Shown here one piece after another: positions 33,435 to 42,663 of a stretch of DNA of 64,000 bases. The notes beneath the pieces were generated by a model. That model was not told the DNA's origin, did no database searches, and was given only the letters and a program-made list of their open reading frames with translations. Position 1 is the first letter of the stretch; each line of letters begins with the position of its first letter. Source of the DNA: Streptomyces sp. ATexAB-D23 (GTDB lineage Bacteria; Actinomycetota; Actinomycetes; Streptomycetales; Streptomycetaceae); assembly GCF_000373645.1 (NCBI RefSeq), contig NZ_KB892068.1, positions 236,353 to 300,352 on the forward strand, written 5' to 3'. Made by a program: the position numbers and the translations under genes.

Positions 33435-34058
33435 TCACACGGCGGGGTCCGCCCGGTGTGTGAGAGCGGCCACGGCGGAGGCGGCGAGGTCGTCCAGATA
33501 CCCCGCCGGCAGCTCCCCCCGGACCACCGCGAGCCGCCAGTAGAGCGGGCCGACGATCAGGTCGAGGGCGCGGTCGGGGTCGCTGTCCGGCGGCAGCTCT
33601 CCGCGTGCGACGGCGTCCCGGACGACCACGGCGGCGACGCCCTGCTGGGGGTCGAGCAGGGCGGCCTTGATGGCGTCGGAGATCTCCGGGTTCCGGGCCG
33701 CCTCGACCAGCAGGTCCGGGATGACCTGGGAGGCCAGCGGGTGGCGCAGGGCGTACGCGGCCAGTTCGAGCACGGCGCGCACGTCCCCGTACAGCGAGCC
33801 GGTGGCCGGGGCGGGCATGCCCTGTGCGGCGACGGCGGAGACCAGGTCCAGGACCAGGTGCAGCTTGGACTTCCAGCGCCGGTAGACCGCGGTCTTGCCG
33901 ACGCCCGCCCGCCGCGCGATGCCCTCGATGGACATCCGCGCGAAACCGACCGCCGCCAGCTCCGCGAACACCGCGCTGCGGATGGCGTCGGTCACGTCCT
34001 CGCGCAGGACGGCGGCTCCCGCCGGGGCTCGGCGGCGGCTTCCGGGGTCGGTGGTCAT
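33435..34058 (-). CDS. TetR-family transcriptional regulator
   Basis: A 207-residue protein. The N-terminal TetR helix-turn-helix (SIEGIARRAGVGKTAVYRRW, about 43-62) is followed by an all-helical ligand/dimer region of the TetR_C_11-like type. It begins MTTDPGSRRRAP at an ATG and is divergent from the TagG-like exporter gene, so it probably represses that promoter and/or itself. The ligand is unknown. A small hairpin (GCCCGGG-N6-CCCGGGC) at 33301-33320, downstream of its stop, could be its terminator. Confidence 0.9.
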   Translation of the reverse strand: MTTDPGSRRRAPAGAAVLREDVTDAIRSAVFAELAAVGFARMSIEGIARRAGVGKTAVYRRWKSKLHLVLDLVSAVAAQGMPAPATGSLYGDVRAVLELAAYALRHPLASQVIPDLLVEAARNPEISDAIKAALLDPQQGVAAVVVRDAVARGELPPDSDPDRALDLIVGPLYWRLAVVRGELPAGYLDDLAASAVAALTHRADPAV

Positions 34059-34324
34059 GGCCGAATCATAGTCCGCGACGACGAAACGGTTGCGTTCCGG
34101 CGTCGGAGCGTCCTACCCTCGGCGTAGCGACGATACGGTCCCGTCCCGTCGCCGCGCAGTCCTTTTCCCCGCCACGCGGCCCCGCTCGCGGGCCCCGAGC
34201 CGCCGGTTCCTCTTCCCCGTCCCGCCCTGCCCGCATCCCCTTCCCCGCCCTGCCCGCTTCCCTGCCCTGCCCGCTTCCCCCGCTTCCCCGCTTCCTCCGC
34301 CTCCTCCCGTCGAAAGCGATCGTG
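34059..34324. promoter_or_regulatory. Divergent control region with pyrimidine-rich leader
   Basis: Just upstream of tetR, an imperfect palindrome GAAACG-GTTG-CGTTCC (34083-34098) is a candidate TetR operator. From about 34195 to 34310 the plus strand is nearly all C and T, repeating CCGCTTCCC and CCCTGCCCGC units, in the leader of the exporter permease. No gene is visible. Confidence 0.4.
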
Positions 34325-35305
34325 GTGAGCCAGACAACAGCCCAGGCCCCGGCGGACGCCCCGCCGCCCGCCTCCCCGCCCGTACACGAACCGCCGGTGC
34401 ACGAACCGCCGGTGTACGAACCGCCCGTGTACGGATCGGGCGAGCTGGCGGCCCTCGCAGCACGGCACGGACTGACCGTGAGCGGGGCGCGGCCGTCGCT
34501 GCCGGCGTACGTACGGCAGCTGTGGGGGCGGCGGCACTTCATCACGGCCTTCGCCACCGCCAAGCTCACCGCCCAGTACAGCCAGGCGAAGCTCGGCCAG
34601 ATCTGGCAGATCATGACCCCGCTGCTCAACGCGACGGTCTACTACTTCATCTTCGGCATCCTGATGAAGACCAAGCACGGCGTGCCGGACTACGTCCCGT
34701 TCCTAGTCACGGGCGTCTTCATCTGGACCTTCACCAGCTCCTCGATCACCGCGGGCACCCGCGCCATCAGCGGCAACCTCGGGCTGGTCCGGGCGCTGCA
34801 CTTCCCGCGCGCCTCGCTGCCCGTCGCGCTCGCCCTGCAACAGCTCCAGCAACTGCTCTTCTCGCTCGGCGCGCTGACCCTGATCCTGCTGGCCTTCGGC
34901 CAGTACCCGCGCCCGTCCTGGCTGCTCGCGGTGCCCGCCCTGGCCCTCCAGGCCGTCTTCAACACGGGCGTCTCGATGGTCGTGGCCCGCCTGGCCGCGC
35001 GCACTCCGGACATCGCCCAGCTCACCCCGTTCATCCTGCGCACCTGGATGTACGCGTCGGGGGTGATGTGGAGCATGGACACGATGCTGCGGGGCAACAG
35101 CGTCCCGCACCTGGTGAAGCTCGCCCTGGAATTCAACCCGGCGGCCGTCTTCATCGACCTCATGCGGTTCGCGCTCATCGACAGCTTCGGCGCGGGCCAA
35201 CTGCCCCCGCACGTATGGGCCGTCGCAGCGGGCTGGGCACTGGTCTGCGGCGTGGGCGGCTTCATCTACTTCTGGAAGGCCGAGGAGAGTTACGGACGTG
35301 GCTGA
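34325..35305 (+). CDS. ABC-2 exporter permease (TagG/Wzm-like)
   Basis: About 326 residues. The cytoplasmic N-terminal tail contains a short repeat (HEPPVHEPPVYEPPVY). It is followed by the conserved pre-TM segment RRHFITAFATAKLTAQYSQA KLG and six hydrophobic segments ending WALVCGVGGFIYFWKAEE. It matches the membrane subunit of teichoic-acid or O-antigen ABC exporters. A start at the second of two adjacent GTG codons was preferred, with GAAAG eight bases upstream. Frames reaching back to 33824 overlap tetR and are rejected. The ATPase gene starts inside its last eight bases. Confidence 0.87.
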   Translation: MSQTTAQAPADAPPPASPPVHEPPVHEPPVYEPPVYGSGELAALAARHGLTVSGARPSLPAYVRQLWGRRHFITAFATAKLTAQYSQAKLGQIWQIMTPLLNATVYYFIFGILMKTKHGVPDYVPFLVTGVFIWTFTSSSITAGTRAISGNLGLVRALHFPRASLPVALALQQLQQLLFSLGALTLILLAFGQYPRPSWLLAVPALALQAVFNTGVSMVVARLAARTPDIAQLTPFILRTWMYASGVMWSMDTMLRGNSVPHLVKLALEFNPAAVFIDLMRFALIDSFGAGQLPPHVWAVAAGWALVCGVGGFIYFWKAEESYGRG

Positions 35306-36089
35306 GCACACGGATTCCGCGGTGCCGACGGTCGTCGTCGACGACGTCCACATCACCTACAAGGTCAACGGCGCCCGCACCGGCAGGGGCAGCGCCACCT
35401 CCGCCCTGAGCCGCATCACCTCGCGCCGGAAGAGCCCGGGGGTGCGCGAAGTGCACGCCGTGAAGGGCGTCAGCTTCGCCGCGTACAGGGGCGAGGCGAT
35501 CGGGCTGATCGGCTCCAACGGCTCGGGGAAGTCCACCCTGCTGAAGGCCATCGCCGGCCTGCTGCCCGCCACGAAGGGCCGCGTCCACACCCACGGACAG
35601 CCCTCGCTGCTCGGGGTGAACGCGGCACTGATGAACGACCTGACCGGTGAACGCAACGTCGTGCTCGGCGGCCTCGCGATGGGCATGACCCGCGCGGAGA
35701 TCCGCGAGCGCTACGAGGAGATCGTCGACTTCTCCGGTATCAACGAGAAGGGCGACTTCATCACCCTGCCGATGCGCACGTACTCCTCCGGTATGGGCGC
35801 CCGCCTGCGCTTCTCGATCGCCGCCGCGAAGAACCACGACGTCCTGCTGATCGACGAGGCCCTGTCGACGGGCGACGCGAAGTTCCAGCGCCGCAGCAAG
35901 GACCGGATCATCGAACTCCGCCGCCTGGCCGGCACGGTGTTCCTGGTCAGCCACAACAACAAGTCGATCACCGAAACCTGCGACCGGGCCCTCTGGCTGG
36001 AGGCCGGCACGCTACGCATGGACGGCCCGGCGAAGGAGGTGGTGGCAGCCTACGAAAAGTCCACCCACCCCACCCGACGCCCCACCTGA
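35298..36089 (+). CDS. ABC exporter ATP-binding protein (TagH/Wzt-like)
   Basis: A 263-residue ATPase. Walker A GSNGSGKSTLL is near 73-83, the signature is the variant YSSGMGARLRFS used by polysaccharide exporters, and Walker B is VLLIDEALSTGD. The final switch His is in LVSHNNKS. There is no long C-terminal carbohydrate-binding domain, so it is the short TagH type. The GTG start overlaps the permease stop by eight bases, so the two are coupled. Together they would export the wall polymer made by the TagF-like proteins nearby. Confidence 0.92.
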   Translation: MAEHTDSAVPTVVVDDVHITYKVNGARTGRGSATSALSRITSRRKSPGVREVHAVKGVSFAAYRGEAIGLIGSNGSGKSTLLKAIAGLLPATKGRVHTHGQPSLLGVNAALMNDLTGERNVVLGGLAMGMTRAEIRERYEEIVDFSGINEKGDFITLPMRTYSSGMGARLRFSIAAAKNHDVLLIDEALSTGDAKFQRRSKDRIIELRRLAGTVFLVSHNNKSITETCDRALWLEAGTLRMDGPAKEVVAAYEKSTHPTRRPT

Positions 36090-36201
36090 GGCCCAACTCA
36101 AGCCATCGCACTCCCCCACGAGCCCGCCACTCCCCCTCAAGCCGCCGCCCCGAGCGACCCGGCGCTCACCCGAGGCCCAACTCAAGCCATCGCACTCCCC
36201 C
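36088..36201. repeat. Exact 30-base direct repeat after the exporter operon
   Basis: The same 30 bases, starting GAGGCCCAACTCAAGCCATC, occur at 36088-36117 and 36172-36201. The first copy overlaps the TGA of the ATPase gene. Confidence 0.85.
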
Positions 36202-36206
36202 GCAAG

Positions 36207-36295
36207 CCCGTCACGCCCCCCAAACCCGTCACGCCCCCCAACCCGTCACGCCCTCTCAACCCGTCACGCCCCCCAACCCGTCACGCCCTCTCAAG
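36207..36295. repeat. Five tandem units of CCCGTCACGCCC type
   Basis: Units of 17-19 bases alternate between a CCCCCAA and a CTCTCAA ending. The last unit runs into the first copy of the interspersed element that follows. Confidence 0.85.
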
Positions 36296-36465
36296 CCCGT
36301 CCGGCGATTGAGGACAAGCCCCCAGCCACGGACCGCGGCAACGCTTCCGAGCCACGCCCGACCCGTCCGGCGATTGAGGACGTCTTTCAAGCCCGTCCGG
36401 CGATTGAGGACAAGGCCCGAGCCGGAAACACCGCGGCACCCCCAGCCCGTCCGGCAAGGACAAGG
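36293..36465. repeat. Interspersed element GCCCGTCCGGCGATTGAGGA, four copies
   Basis: Three full copies lie at about 36293-36315, 36362-36381 and 36388-36411, and one shortened copy near 36444-36460 lacks the GATTG part. I recall this motif as frequent downstream of Streptomyces genes. Its role is unknown. No gene is present in 36090-36515. Confidence 0.75.
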
Positions 36466-36515
36466 CGGCCACCGGGAAACCCCGGCAGCCGCCTCACCTC
36501 ACCGCCACACCACGC

Positions 36516-39500
36516 CTACACGTGCGTACGCAGCAACGTCCGCATCGTCCGCATGGCCACCGACAGGTTCGCCAGGTCGAACGCGTCCGACCCCTGGATC
36601 TCCTCCAGCGTGGACCGCGACCGAGCCAGGATCGCCGCGTTCTTCTCCTCCCACGCCTCGAACCGCTCCTGCGGCGAGGACGCCCCGTCGCCCACGCTCA
36701 GTACATCGCCCGTGAGCGCCGCGTGCGCCGCGTACAGGTCCTCACGGATGGACGCACGGGCCATGGACTGCCAGCGGTCGGCCCGCGGCAGCTCGATGAT
36801 CCGGTCCATCAGCTGGGTGATCCCCAGCCGGTCCGCGAGGTCGTAGTACACCTCGGCGACCGCCAGCGGATCCTTGCCCGTGCGGTCGGCGATCGCCACG
36901 ATGTCGAGCGCCGGGAAGGCGGACGAGAAGCCGGCGACGCGCTGCGCCAGCTCGTCCGGGACGCCCGCCTCGGTGAGCTCGTCGAGAATGCCCTGGTACC
37001 ACTCCTGGTCGGCACCCTTCAGCATCTTGGGCAGCCCGGCCCACACCTGCTCGACGCCGTCGCGGAAGAAGTCGACCGTCTCGGAGATGGCGAGCGGCTG
37101 CGGCCGGTTGCCGAGCAGCCAGCGCGAACCCCGCTCGACGAGCCGGCGCGAGTGCAGCCGGATACGGGTCTGCACAGCGGCGGCGACCTTGTTGTCGAGA
37201 GCCTCGACGGCGTCCCACACCTGGCTGAGCCCGAAGATCTCGCGGGCCGCGAACTGCGCCCGCACGATCTCCTCGATCGAGGCACCGGTCTCTTCCCGCA
37301 GCCGGTGCAGGAAGGTCGAACCACCGCTGTTGACCGTGTCGTTGACGAGGACCGTGGTGATGATCTCGCGCCGCAGCGCGTGGGCGTCGACCGCCTCGGC
37401 GTAACGCTCGCGCAGCTGCTGCGGGAAGTAGGCGTGCAGCAGCTTCTGCAGGTGCGGGTCGTCCGGCAGGCTGGTCCCGATCAGCTCCTGCGCCGCCGTG
37501 ATCTTCGTGTACGCGAGCAGCACGGCCAGCTCGGGCTGGCTGAGCCCCTTGCCGGCGGCCAGCAGCTCACGGATCTGCCGGTCGGTGGGCAGGAACTCCA
37601 GGGCCCGGTCGAGATATCCGTCGCGGCCCAGCCGGCGCATGAACCGCTGGTGGGCGTGGAGCAGCGAGGGCGCCTGGGTGACGGCGTTGGCCAGGGCGGT
37701 GTTCTGCGCGTAGTTGTTGCGCAGCACCAGGCGGCCGATCTCGTCGGTCATCTCGGCGAGCAGCTTGTTGCGCTGCTTGACGGTCATGTCGCCGTCCCGG
37801 ACGAGGCCGTTGAGCAGGATCTTGATGTTCACCTCGTGGTCGGAGGTGTCCACACCGGCGCTGTTGTCGATCGCGTCGGTGTTGATCCGGCCGCCGCCCC
37901 GGGCGAACTCGATCCGGCCGAGCTGGGTGGCACCGAGGTTGCCGCCCTCGCCGACGACCTTGGCGCGCAGGTCGGCGCCGTTGACGCGGATCGCGTCGTT
38001 GGCCTTGTCGCCGACGTCCGCGTTCGACTCGGCGGAGGACTTGATGTACGTGCCGATGCCGCCGTTCCACGCCAGGTCGACGGGGGCCTTGAGGATGGTC
38101 TGCATCAGCTCGGCGGGCGTCATCTTGATGACCCCCGGCTCGATGCCGAGCGCCTCGCGCATGTGGGCGTTGACCGGGATGGACTTGGCGCTGCGCGGGT
38201 GGACGCCGCCGCCCGCGGAGATCAGCTCCTTGTCGTAGTCGGCCCAGGAGCTGCGCGGCAGGTCGAAGAGGCGGCGCCGCTCGGCGTAGGAGGTCGCGGC
38301 GTCCGGGGTCGGGTCGATGAAGATGTGCCGGTGGTCGAAGGCGGCGACGAGCCGGATGTGCTCGGAGAGCAGCATCCCGTTGCCGAAGACGTCGCCCGAC
38401 ATGTCACCGACGCCGACGACGGTGAAGTCCTCGGTCTGGGTGTCGTGGCCGAGCTCCCGGAAGTGCCGCTTGACGGACTCCCAGGCGCCGCGGGCGGTGA
38501 TGCCCATGCCCTTGTGGTCGTAACCCGCGGACCCGCCGGACGCGAACGCGTCACCGAGCCAGAAGCCGTAGTCGACGGCGACCTCGTTGGCGATGTCGGA
38601 GAACTTCGCGGTGCCCTTGTCGGCGGCGACCACGAGGTAGGTGTCGTCCTCGTCGTGCCGGACGACGTCCTTGGGCGGCACGACCTCGCCGGCCACCAGG
38701 TTGTCCGTGATGTCGAGCAGCGCGGAGATGAAGGTGCGGTAGGCGGCGACGCCCTCGGCCATCCAGGCGTCCCGGTCCACGGAGGGGTCGGGAAGCTGCT
38801 TGGCGACGAAGCCGCCCTTGGCGCCGACCGGCACGATGACGGTGTTCTTCACCATCTGCGCCTTGACCAGGCCGAGGATCTCGGTGCGGAAGTCCTCGCG
38901 CCGGTCCGACCAGCGCAGTCCACCGCGGGCGACCTTGCCGAAGCGCAGGTGGACGCCCTCCACGCGCGGCGAGTAGACCCAGATCTCGAACGCCGGGCGG
39001 GGCGCGGGCAGGTCCGGGATGGACTGCGGGTCGAACTTCATCGACACGTACGCGTGCGGCTCGCCGTCGTCCCCGTGCTGGAAGAAGTTGGTGCGCAGGG
39101 TCGCCTTGATGACGGTGAGGAAGGACCTCAGGATGCGGTCCTCGTCCAGCGAGGCGACCTGGTCGAGGGCGCCGTCGAGCTCTTCGAGGAGCCCGTCGAT
39201 CAGCTCGGTGCCCGCGCTCTGGCGCCCCGGGGACATCCGGGCCTCGAAGAGCGAGACGAGCAGCCGGGTGGTGTGGACGTTGTTCTGGAGGGTGGACTCC
39301 ATGTAGTCCTGGCTGAACGTGGAACCGGCCTGGCGCAGGTACTTCGCGTAGGCGCGCAGCACCATGGCCTGCCGCCAGTCGAGACCGGCGCTCAGTACCA
39401 GCGCGTTGAAGCCGTCGTTCTCCGCCTCGCCGGTCCAGACCGCGGCGAAGGCCTCCTGGAACCGCTCGCGGGCGCCGTCGGCCAGGTAGCCGGCGCTGCC

Positions 39501-41549
39501 GGTGCCCTGCGGCATCCGCAGCCCGAAGTCGTAGATCCAGGCGTGGGTACGGTCGGCGCAGCGCAGCTCGTACGGGCGCTCGTCCACGACCTCGACGCCG
39601 AGCCGCTGGAGGGCGGGCAGGACGGCGGACAGCGAGACCTGCTCGCCGGTGCGGTAGATCTTGAAGCGGCGCTCGCCGGGGGCGGCGCCGACCGGCTCGT
39701 ACAGGCTGAGGGAGAAGTTCCGCTCGCTGTCCTTGAGGGCTTCGAGGTGGACCAGGTCGGCGACGGCGGCGCGCGCCGAGTGGTCGGCCTTGTAGCCCTC
39801 GGGGAACGAGTGCCCGTACTGGCGCAGCAGTTCGGCGGCGCGCTCCTCGCCGCACTCGGCGTTCAGCGCCTCCTGGAAGCCGTCGGCCCAGGAGCGGGCG
39901 GCCTCCACCAGGCGGGCCTCGATGCGGTCGGCCTCGGCGTCGGTGAGGCTCGGCAGCTCGCTGCCCTGGGCGACCCGGACGACGAAGTGCAGCCGGGACA
40001 GGATCGACTCGGTGTTCCAGGCGGTGAAGTCGACGCTGGTGCCGTTCAGCTCCTCCTTGAGGATGTCGATCAGCCGCAGCCGCACACCGGTGGTGTAGCG
40101 GTCGCGCGGCAGGTAGACGATCGCGGAGTAGTAGCGGCCGTACTCGTCCTGGCGCAGGTAGAGCCGCAGCCGGCGGCGCTCCTGGAGGTAGAGCACCGAG
40201 GTGACGATCGAGCGCAGCTGGTCGACGGGCGTCTGGAACAGCTCGTCGCGCGGGTAGGTCTCCAGGATCTGGAGCAGGTCGCGGCCGTCGTGGCTGTTGG
40301 GCGTGAAGCCCGCGCCGTCCAGCACCTCGGCGACCTTGCGGCGGACGACGGGGACCCGGCGCACGGACTCGGTGTAGGCGGCGGACGAGAACAGGCCGAG
40401 GAAGCGGCGCTCACCGATGACGTTGCCCTCGGCGTCGAACTTCTTCACGCCGACGTAGTCGAGGTAGCTGGGGCGGTGCACGGTCGCCCGGCTGTTGGCC
40501 TTCGTCAGGACGAGCAGCTTGTGCTCGCGGGCCTTGGCGCGGGCGTCGGCGGGCAGCCGGTCGAAGGAGGGGCTGACCGGGTGCGCCTCGTCCTCGGTGT
40601 GGTGCGGGTCCGAGCGCAGGATGCCGAGGCCGGTGCCGGGGACGGCGGCCAGCGCGTCGTCGTCCTTCAGCTCGTACTCGCGGTAGCCGAGGAAGGTGAA
40701 GTGGTCGGCGGCGAGCCAGCGCAGCAGTTCCCTGGCCTCGTTGATCTCGTCGTCGGCGAGGTCGTCGAGCGGCTCGCCGGGCAGGTCGTCGGCGATGCGC
40801 AGCGCCGCGTCACGCATCTTCTCCCAGTCCTCGACGGTCTCCCGTACGTCGGACAGGACGCGCAGCAGGTCGCTCTGGATCTGCTTGAGGTCGGCGCGGT
40901 CGGTCTCGCGGTCGATCTCGACGTGGATCCAGGACTCGACGACCGCGTCGTGCGGCAGCGCCGCCTTGGCGTCCTTGGCCCCCTTGGCGTTCTTCCGGCC
41001 GAGCTGGGGGCCGGTGGAGATACCGGCGCCCTCGGTGAGGACCTCGACCAGCTTGCCGGTCAGATCACGCCGGACGATGACCTGCGGGTGGATCACGACG
41101 TGGATGCCGCGGCCCTGGCGGGTGAGCTCGTTGGTGACGGAGTCCACGAGGAACGGCATGTCGTCGGTGACGACCTCGATCACGGAGTGGCTGCACGTCC
41201 AGCCGTTCTCCTCGACGGTCGGGGTGTGCACCCGGACGTTCGCCTTGCCCTGGGGCCGGTCCTCGGCGAGCCGGTAGTGGGACGAGGCGGCGCCGAAGAC
41301 GTCGACCGGGTCCCGGCCCGCGATGTCCTCGGGAGCGGTGTGGAGGTAGTAGCGCTGGAGATAGGAGAGCAGGACGTCCTGGCGGGAACCCTCCTGACCG
41401 GCCCCCGTGCCGTCGTCGGCCGAGGCGGCCGCGACGCGCACCCGGGCCGCACCGCCCGGCCCGCCGACACCACCGCCCGGGCTGTTGTCAGCTACCTTGG
41501 CAGCCCGTGCGAGCAGCTCGGCCTTGGCTTCGTCCAGCTTGGTCTGCAT
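36516..41549 (-). CDS. gdh: Large NAD-dependent glutamate dehydrogenase
   Basis: A 1677-residue enzyme of the large (GDH-180) class that converts glutamate to 2-oxoglutarate and ammonium with NAD. The long N-terminal part has regulatory ACT-like regions (GRGIHVVIHPQVIVRRDLTG). The catalytic part shows GGLRWSDRREDFRTEILGL, KAQMVKNTVIVPVGAKGGF near 900, and further on GVGDMSGDVFGNGMLLS and DLAWNGGIGTYIK. The length fits the S. coelicolor and S. clavuligerus enzymes. The start is MQTKLDEAKAELLARAAK at an ATG. It is a single-gene unit with its own promoter region of about 390 bases. It is likely to work in catabolic glutamate use. Confidence 0.97.
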   Translation of the reverse strand: MQTKLDEAKAELLARAAKVADNSPGGGVGGPGGAARVRVAAASADDGTGAGQEGSRQDVLLSYLQRYYLHTAPEDIAGRDPVDVFGAASSHYRLAEDRPQGKANVRVHTPTVEENGWTCSHSVIEVVTDDMPFLVDSVTNELTRQGRGIHVVIHPQVIVRRDLTGKLVEVLTEGAGISTGPQLGRKNAKGAKDAKAALPHDAVVESWIHVEIDRETDRADLKQIQSDLLRVLSDVRETVEDWEKMRDAALRIADDLPGEPLDDLADDEINEARELLRWLAADHFTFLGYREYELKDDDALAAVPGTGLGILRSDPHHTEDEAHPVSPSFDRLPADARAKAREHKLLVLTKANSRATVHRPSYLDYVGVKKFDAEGNVIGERRFLGLFSSAAYTESVRRVPVVRRKVAEVLDGAGFTPNSHDGRDLLQILETYPRDELFQTPVDQLRSIVTSVLYLQERRRLRLYLRQDEYGRYYSAIVYLPRDRYTTGVRLRLIDILKEELNGTSVDFTAWNTESILSRLHFVVRVAQGSELPSLTDAEADRIEARLVEAARSWADGFQEALNAECGEERAAELLRQYGHSFPEGYKADHSARAAVADLVHLEALKDSERNFSLSLYEPVGAAPGERRFKIYRTGEQVSLSAVLPALQRLGVEVVDERPYELRCADRTHAWIYDFGLRMPQGTGSAGYLADGARERFQEAFAAVWTGEAENDGFNALVLSAGLDWRQAMVLRAYAKYLRQAGSTFSQDYMESTLQNNVHTTRLLVSLFEARMSPGRQSAGTELIDGLLEELDGALDQVASLDEDRILRSFLTVIKATLRTNFFQHGDDGEPHAYVSMKFDPQSIPDLPAPRPAFEIWVYSPRVEGVHLRFGKVARGGLRWSDRREDFRTEILGLVKAQMVKNTVIVPVGAKGGFVAKQLPDPSVDRDAWMAEGVAAYRTFISALLDITDNLVAGEVVPPKDVVRHDEDDTYLVVAADKGTAKFSDIANEVAVDYGFWLGDAFASGGSAGYDHKGMGITARGAWESVKRHFRELGHDTQTEDFTVVGVGDMSGDVFGNGMLLSEHIRLVAAFDHRHIFIDPTPDAATSYAERRRLFDLPRSSWADYDKELISAGGGVHPRSAKSIPVNAHMREALGIEPGVIKMTPAELMQTILKAPVDLAWNGGIGTYIKSSAESNADVGDKANDAIRVNGADLRAKVVGEGGNLGATQLGRIEFARGGGRINTDAIDNSAGVDTSDHEVNIKILLNGLVRDGDMTVKQRNKLLAEMTDEIGRLVLRNNYAQNTALANAVTQAPSLLHAHQRFMRRLGRDGYLDRALEFLPTDRQIRELLAAGKGLSQPELAVLLAYTKITAAQELIGTSLPDDPHLQKLLHAYFPQQLRERYAEAVDAHALRREIITTVLVNDTVNSGGSTFLHRLREETGASIEEIVRAQFAAREIFGLSQVWDAVEALDNKVAAAVQTRIRLHSRRLVERGSRWLLGNRPQPLAISETVDFFRDGVEQVWAGLPKMLKGADQEWYQGILDELTEAGVPDELAQRVAGFSSAFPALDIVAIADRTGKDPLAVAEVYYDLADRLGITQLMDRIIELPRADRWQSMARASIREDLYAAHAALTGDVLSVGDGASSPQERFEAWEEKNAAILARSRSTLEEIQGSDAFDLANLSVAMRTMRTLLRTHV

Positions 41550-41941
41550 GTCCTCTGGCTCCTGTCGCGCGCCGTTGCGTGACGTAGGTGAAAAGGTCGG
41601 CGTAACGCCAAGACGCGGGGTTTCCGGTCTGGGTCGACGCTATGCCGCGATGAGAGATCCCCGGGACCTTATTGGCCATTTTCGGCGGTCGGGCCGGGTA
41701 AGAAGGATCAGTCGGGACGACCCGGGCACTGTGGCGCTCCGGGCGGCGGCCGGGGGCTTCGCTGCCCCCGAGGCGTATCGCGCTGATCACGGGGTCCAGG
41801 CTATCTCGCCCGCGCCCGTCACCGTCACGTTCCGGATGTGTACAAAAGAACGCCACGAAATTTGACACTCCGGACAGACGGGGCCCGCCGTGCGGGGAGT
41901 GGCCGCCGCACCCGGGAACGGCCCACCCGACCGGGAACGCC
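41550..41941. other. Upstream region of the glutamate dehydrogenase gene
   Basis: No supported gene in 392 bases. On the minus strand an AT-rich patch at about 41835-41862 contains TGTCAA and, 19 bases on, TACACA, a weak candidate promoter reading toward gdh. No riboswitch-like fold was recognised. Confidence 0.35.
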
Positions 41942-42625
41942 CTACTCCGCCAGCCGCTCCGCGAGGGCCATGGCCTCGGCCAGGCTGTCCACGACGGGCA
42001 CACCGGCCTCCTCCAGGCCTGCCCGGCTGTGCGAGCCGCCCGTGTAGAGGACCGCCTTGGCCCCGACGTGGGCGGCGGCCACGGCGTCGTCCACCGCGTC
42101 ACCTATGACGACCGTGCGGCGCGGGGATATCCCGCCCAGGGCCGCGAGCTCCGCGAGGTGCCGCTCCATGTACTGCGCCTTGCTGCCGCCGGACGGTCCG
42201 GTGCGCCCGTCGACGCGCACGAAGTGCCGCTCGATGCCGTACCCCCGTACGACGGGGACCAGCTCCTCGTGCTGGTACATGCTCATGATCGACTGGCTCC
42301 GCCCGGTCAGCTGCCACTGGGCGAGCAGCTCGGCCGCGCCGGCGGTCAGCCCACAGGCGTCCCGCTGCGCGGTGTAGTGGCGGTGGAAGGCGCTGTCCAT
42401 GCGCTCCCACTCGGCGTCGGTGGGAAGGCGGCCCATCAGCCGCTCGTAGAAACGGGGTATCGGGATGCAGTACGTCTCCCGGTACTGCTCCACGGTGATC
42501 GGGGCCAGGCCGATCTCGCCGAACGCGGCGTTGGTCGCGCCGACGACGGCGGTGTTGTCGTCGAGCAGCGTGCCGTTCCAGTCCCAGACCAGATGCGTGC
42601 GGCGGTTTCCCGGCGTAGTACCCAT
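41942..42625 (-). CDS. HAD-superfamily hydrolase, phosphoglycolate-phosphatase-like, with Asn in motif I
   Basis: About 227 residues. Motif I is VWDWNGTLLDD, motif II IMSMYQHEE, the motif III Lys is in GSKAQYME, and motif IV is VVIGDAVDDAVAAAHVG. Cap-domain sequence lies between I and II. The position two after the nucleophile Asp, normally Asp, is Asn here, so classic phosphatase acid/base chemistry may be changed. The ATG start (MGTTPGNRRTHLVW) was preferred over a TTG ten codons earlier. The next gene upstream ends 38 bases away. The substrate cannot be told. Confidence 0.85.
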   Translation of the reverse strand: MGTTPGNRRTHLVWDWNGTLLDDNTAVVGATNAAFGEIGLAPITVEQYRETYCIPIPRFYERLMGRLPTDAEWERMDSAFHRHYTAQRDACGLTAGAAELLAQWQLTGRSQSIMSMYQHEELVPVVRGYGIERHFVRVDGRTGPSGGSKAQYMERHLAELAALGGISPRRTVVIGDAVDDAVAAAHVGAKAVLYTGGSHSRAGLEEAGVPVVDSLAEAMALAERLAE

Positions 42626-42663
42626 GCCCAGAAAAATACTCGCCCCCACTGACAACGGACCGG

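Noticed and set aside
36522..41582. 1686-codon open frame antisense to the glutamate dehydrogenase gene
   Set aside because: It mirrors the gdh frame exactly, has Gly/Val/Arg/Asp-rich sequence with no domain, and follows from third-position GC bias.
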